Shown: positions 5,065-6,064 of the stretch, piece after piece
Position numbering within the stretch: the stretch's first letter is position 1
How the letters are laid out: the number at the start of each line of letters is the position of its first letter
Source of the DNA: Bacillota bacterium
GTDB taxonomy: Bacteria; Bacillota; Clostridia; UBA1381
DNA length: 6,064 nucleotides
Assembly (NCBI GenBank): GCA_021203665.1
Contig: JAJQAT010000210.1
Span: 1 to 6,064, forward strand
Direction: 5' to 3'
The notes under the pieces: generated by a model
Told to the model about the DNA's origin: nothing
The model's input: the letters and a program-made list of their open reading frames with translations, nothing else
Database searches by the model: none
Made by a program: the position numbers and the translations under genes

Positions 5065-6031
5065 TCCATTTGTTACTGTACCTTTTTGCGAGATTCATCC
5101 TGATATTAACAGGCGCCGCATACATAGCCGTAAGAAATATTCTGTGCTTTAGCCTGCATTTTCTCGCAAGCGCGTTTTTTATATATTGCCTCATCGTGCG
5201 GCTTGAGAGCGTCCGCCTTGCCGCCGCGGTATGCGTATCGACGCAAAATCCGGCGTTATATATAATTACCATAGCCGCCGTATATGATACCGCGCTTTTC
5301 ATGATTTCATCGGCATTCGCGCTGTAATCGGCGAATAAATCGCATATCGCCGCGAGCCTGCGCTCCGCGCCGCTGTGAAAATGACTGCCCTCGCTTTGAT
5401 AATAATTATAGTACGGCTCGGATATAAAGCTTATCCGCTTTATGTGGTCGATAATTTCCAGATTGAACAGTAAATCCTCGGAAAAATATTTTCTTGTGTC
5501 GCGGAACTTAACGCCCGAATCATCTATCATTCTTTTACGGAATAATTTGTTGCACACCTCGTAGCTGTGGCGGCAGGTTGAAAAATACTTATCCGTGTAT
5601 TCTCCCTTGTCCGTTATATCCACGGTCGCGTCAAAGGGCGCGAGCTGAACCGTTTTTTTGCCGTTCGGGTATATGTCTGAAATATTGCACTGTACTATGT
5701 CGGCGTTTTCCGTTTTCGCTTTTTTGTACATTGCCTCGAGCATTTCCCTTTCAACGGTATCGTCCGAGTCAACAAAGGCGATATATTCCCCGCCGGCCGC
5801 CGCCATACCGGTATTTCGCGCAATTCCCTGCCCGCTGTTCGGCTGCGAAAGCACGGTTATTCTTTCATCGTCAATACTCTTTGCGGCGGACAAGGTATTA
5901 TCCGTCGAGCCGTCGTTCACGATGATTATCTCGATATTTTCAAGCGTTTGATTTATCAGGCTTTTAATACACGCCCCTATTTCCCTTTCCCTGTTAAACA
6001 CGGGGACTATGACACTTACCGCTGTATCCAT
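5054..6031 (-). CDS. Family 2 glycosyltransferase
   Basis: A 325-residue protein with a GT-A nucleotide-sugar-binding domain at the N-terminus: VSVIVPVFN (5-13), IIIVNDGSTDNT (35-46), QPNSGQGIARNTGM (63-76) and the metal-binding FVDSDD (86-91). Further on are CNKLFRKR (160-167) and SEDLLFN (184-190), whose ED is in the position of the catalytic base region of this family, then YYNYYQSEGSHFH (207-219). The remaining approximately 100 residues are basic and helical-looking, with no clear membrane segment. It should transfer a sugar from a nucleotide donor during synthesis of a surface polysaccharide; donor and acceptor cannot be read from sequence. The ATG at 6031 is the only usual start, because an in-frame TGA stands at 6055-6053. 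AAGGAA (6045-6050) lies 13 bases upstream, rather far. It abuts the pyruvyl transferase gene, so the two probably form one transcript. The promoter is not visible and may lie beyond the window. Confidence 0.93.
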   Translation of the reverse strand: MDTAVSVIVPVFNREREIGACIKSLINQTLENIEIIIVNDGSTDNTLSAAKSIDDERITVLSQPNSGQGIARNTGMAAAGGEYIAFVDSDDTVEREMLEAMYKKAKTENADIVQCNISDIYPNGKKTVQLAPFDATVDITDKGEYTDKYFSTCRHSYEVCNKLFRKRMIDDSGVKFRDTRKYFSEDLLFNLEIIDHIKRISFISEPYYNYYQSEGSHFHSGAERRLAAICDLFADYSANADEIMKSAVSYTAAMVIIYNAGFCVDTHTAAARRTLSSRTMRQYIKNALARKCRLKHRIFLTAMYAAPVNIRMNLAKRYSNKWNGE

Positions 6032-6064
6032 ACGAATTAACAGATTCCTTACTCACAAATTCTT

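Overview
The window looks like a chromosomal segment from a low-to-mid G+C Bacillota, most likely an anaerobic member of the Clostridia. Three things point there: strong AGGAGG-type ribosome binding sites, a NiaR-type niacin repressor (a family known mainly from Firmicutes and Thermotogae), and a short clostridial-style NadB that lacks the usual C-terminal helical domain. I cannot name a genus.

Layout, left to right. Positions 1-73 are an AT-rich leader. It holds a perfect 11-bp inverted repeat (15-25/50-60) and, at the extreme left edge, a possible ribosome binding site plus ATG for a leftward gene outside the window. A 59-residue rightward small protein of YtxH-like appearance follows (74-253) and ends at a strong hairpin terminator (284-338). 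That terminator sits in the convergent gap with a leftward four-gene operon, nadA-nadB-nadC-niaR (3931 down to 364). The operon has one clear promoter (3963-3991), whose -35 hexamer lies inside a 20-bp palindrome (3981-4000) that I take to be the NiaR operator. Just upstream, an intrinsic terminator (4022-4055) closes another leftward unit: a family 2 glycosyltransferase (6031-5054) and a polysaccharide pyruvyl transferase family protein (5052-4072), which are nearly abutting. The start of the glycosyltransferase unit is not necessarily in the window; it probably continues a surface-glycan locus to the right.

How the genes work together. NadB oxidises L-aspartate to iminoaspartate. NadA, a 4Fe-4S enzyme, condenses this with dihydroxyacetone phosphate to give quinolinate. 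NadC converts quinolinate and PRPP to nicotinate mononucleotide. This is the complete de novo route into NAD. NiaR, encoded last, should repress the whole operon, including itself, when niacin is available. The glycosyltransferase and pyruvyl transferase are probably involved in an unidentified cell-surface polysaccharide and appear transcriptionally separate from the nad operon.

I found no RNA genes, mobile elements, CRISPR arrays or phage features. The window is mostly ordinary biosynthetic DNA with an unusually legible regulatory region. I did not find a convincing previously undescribed system.
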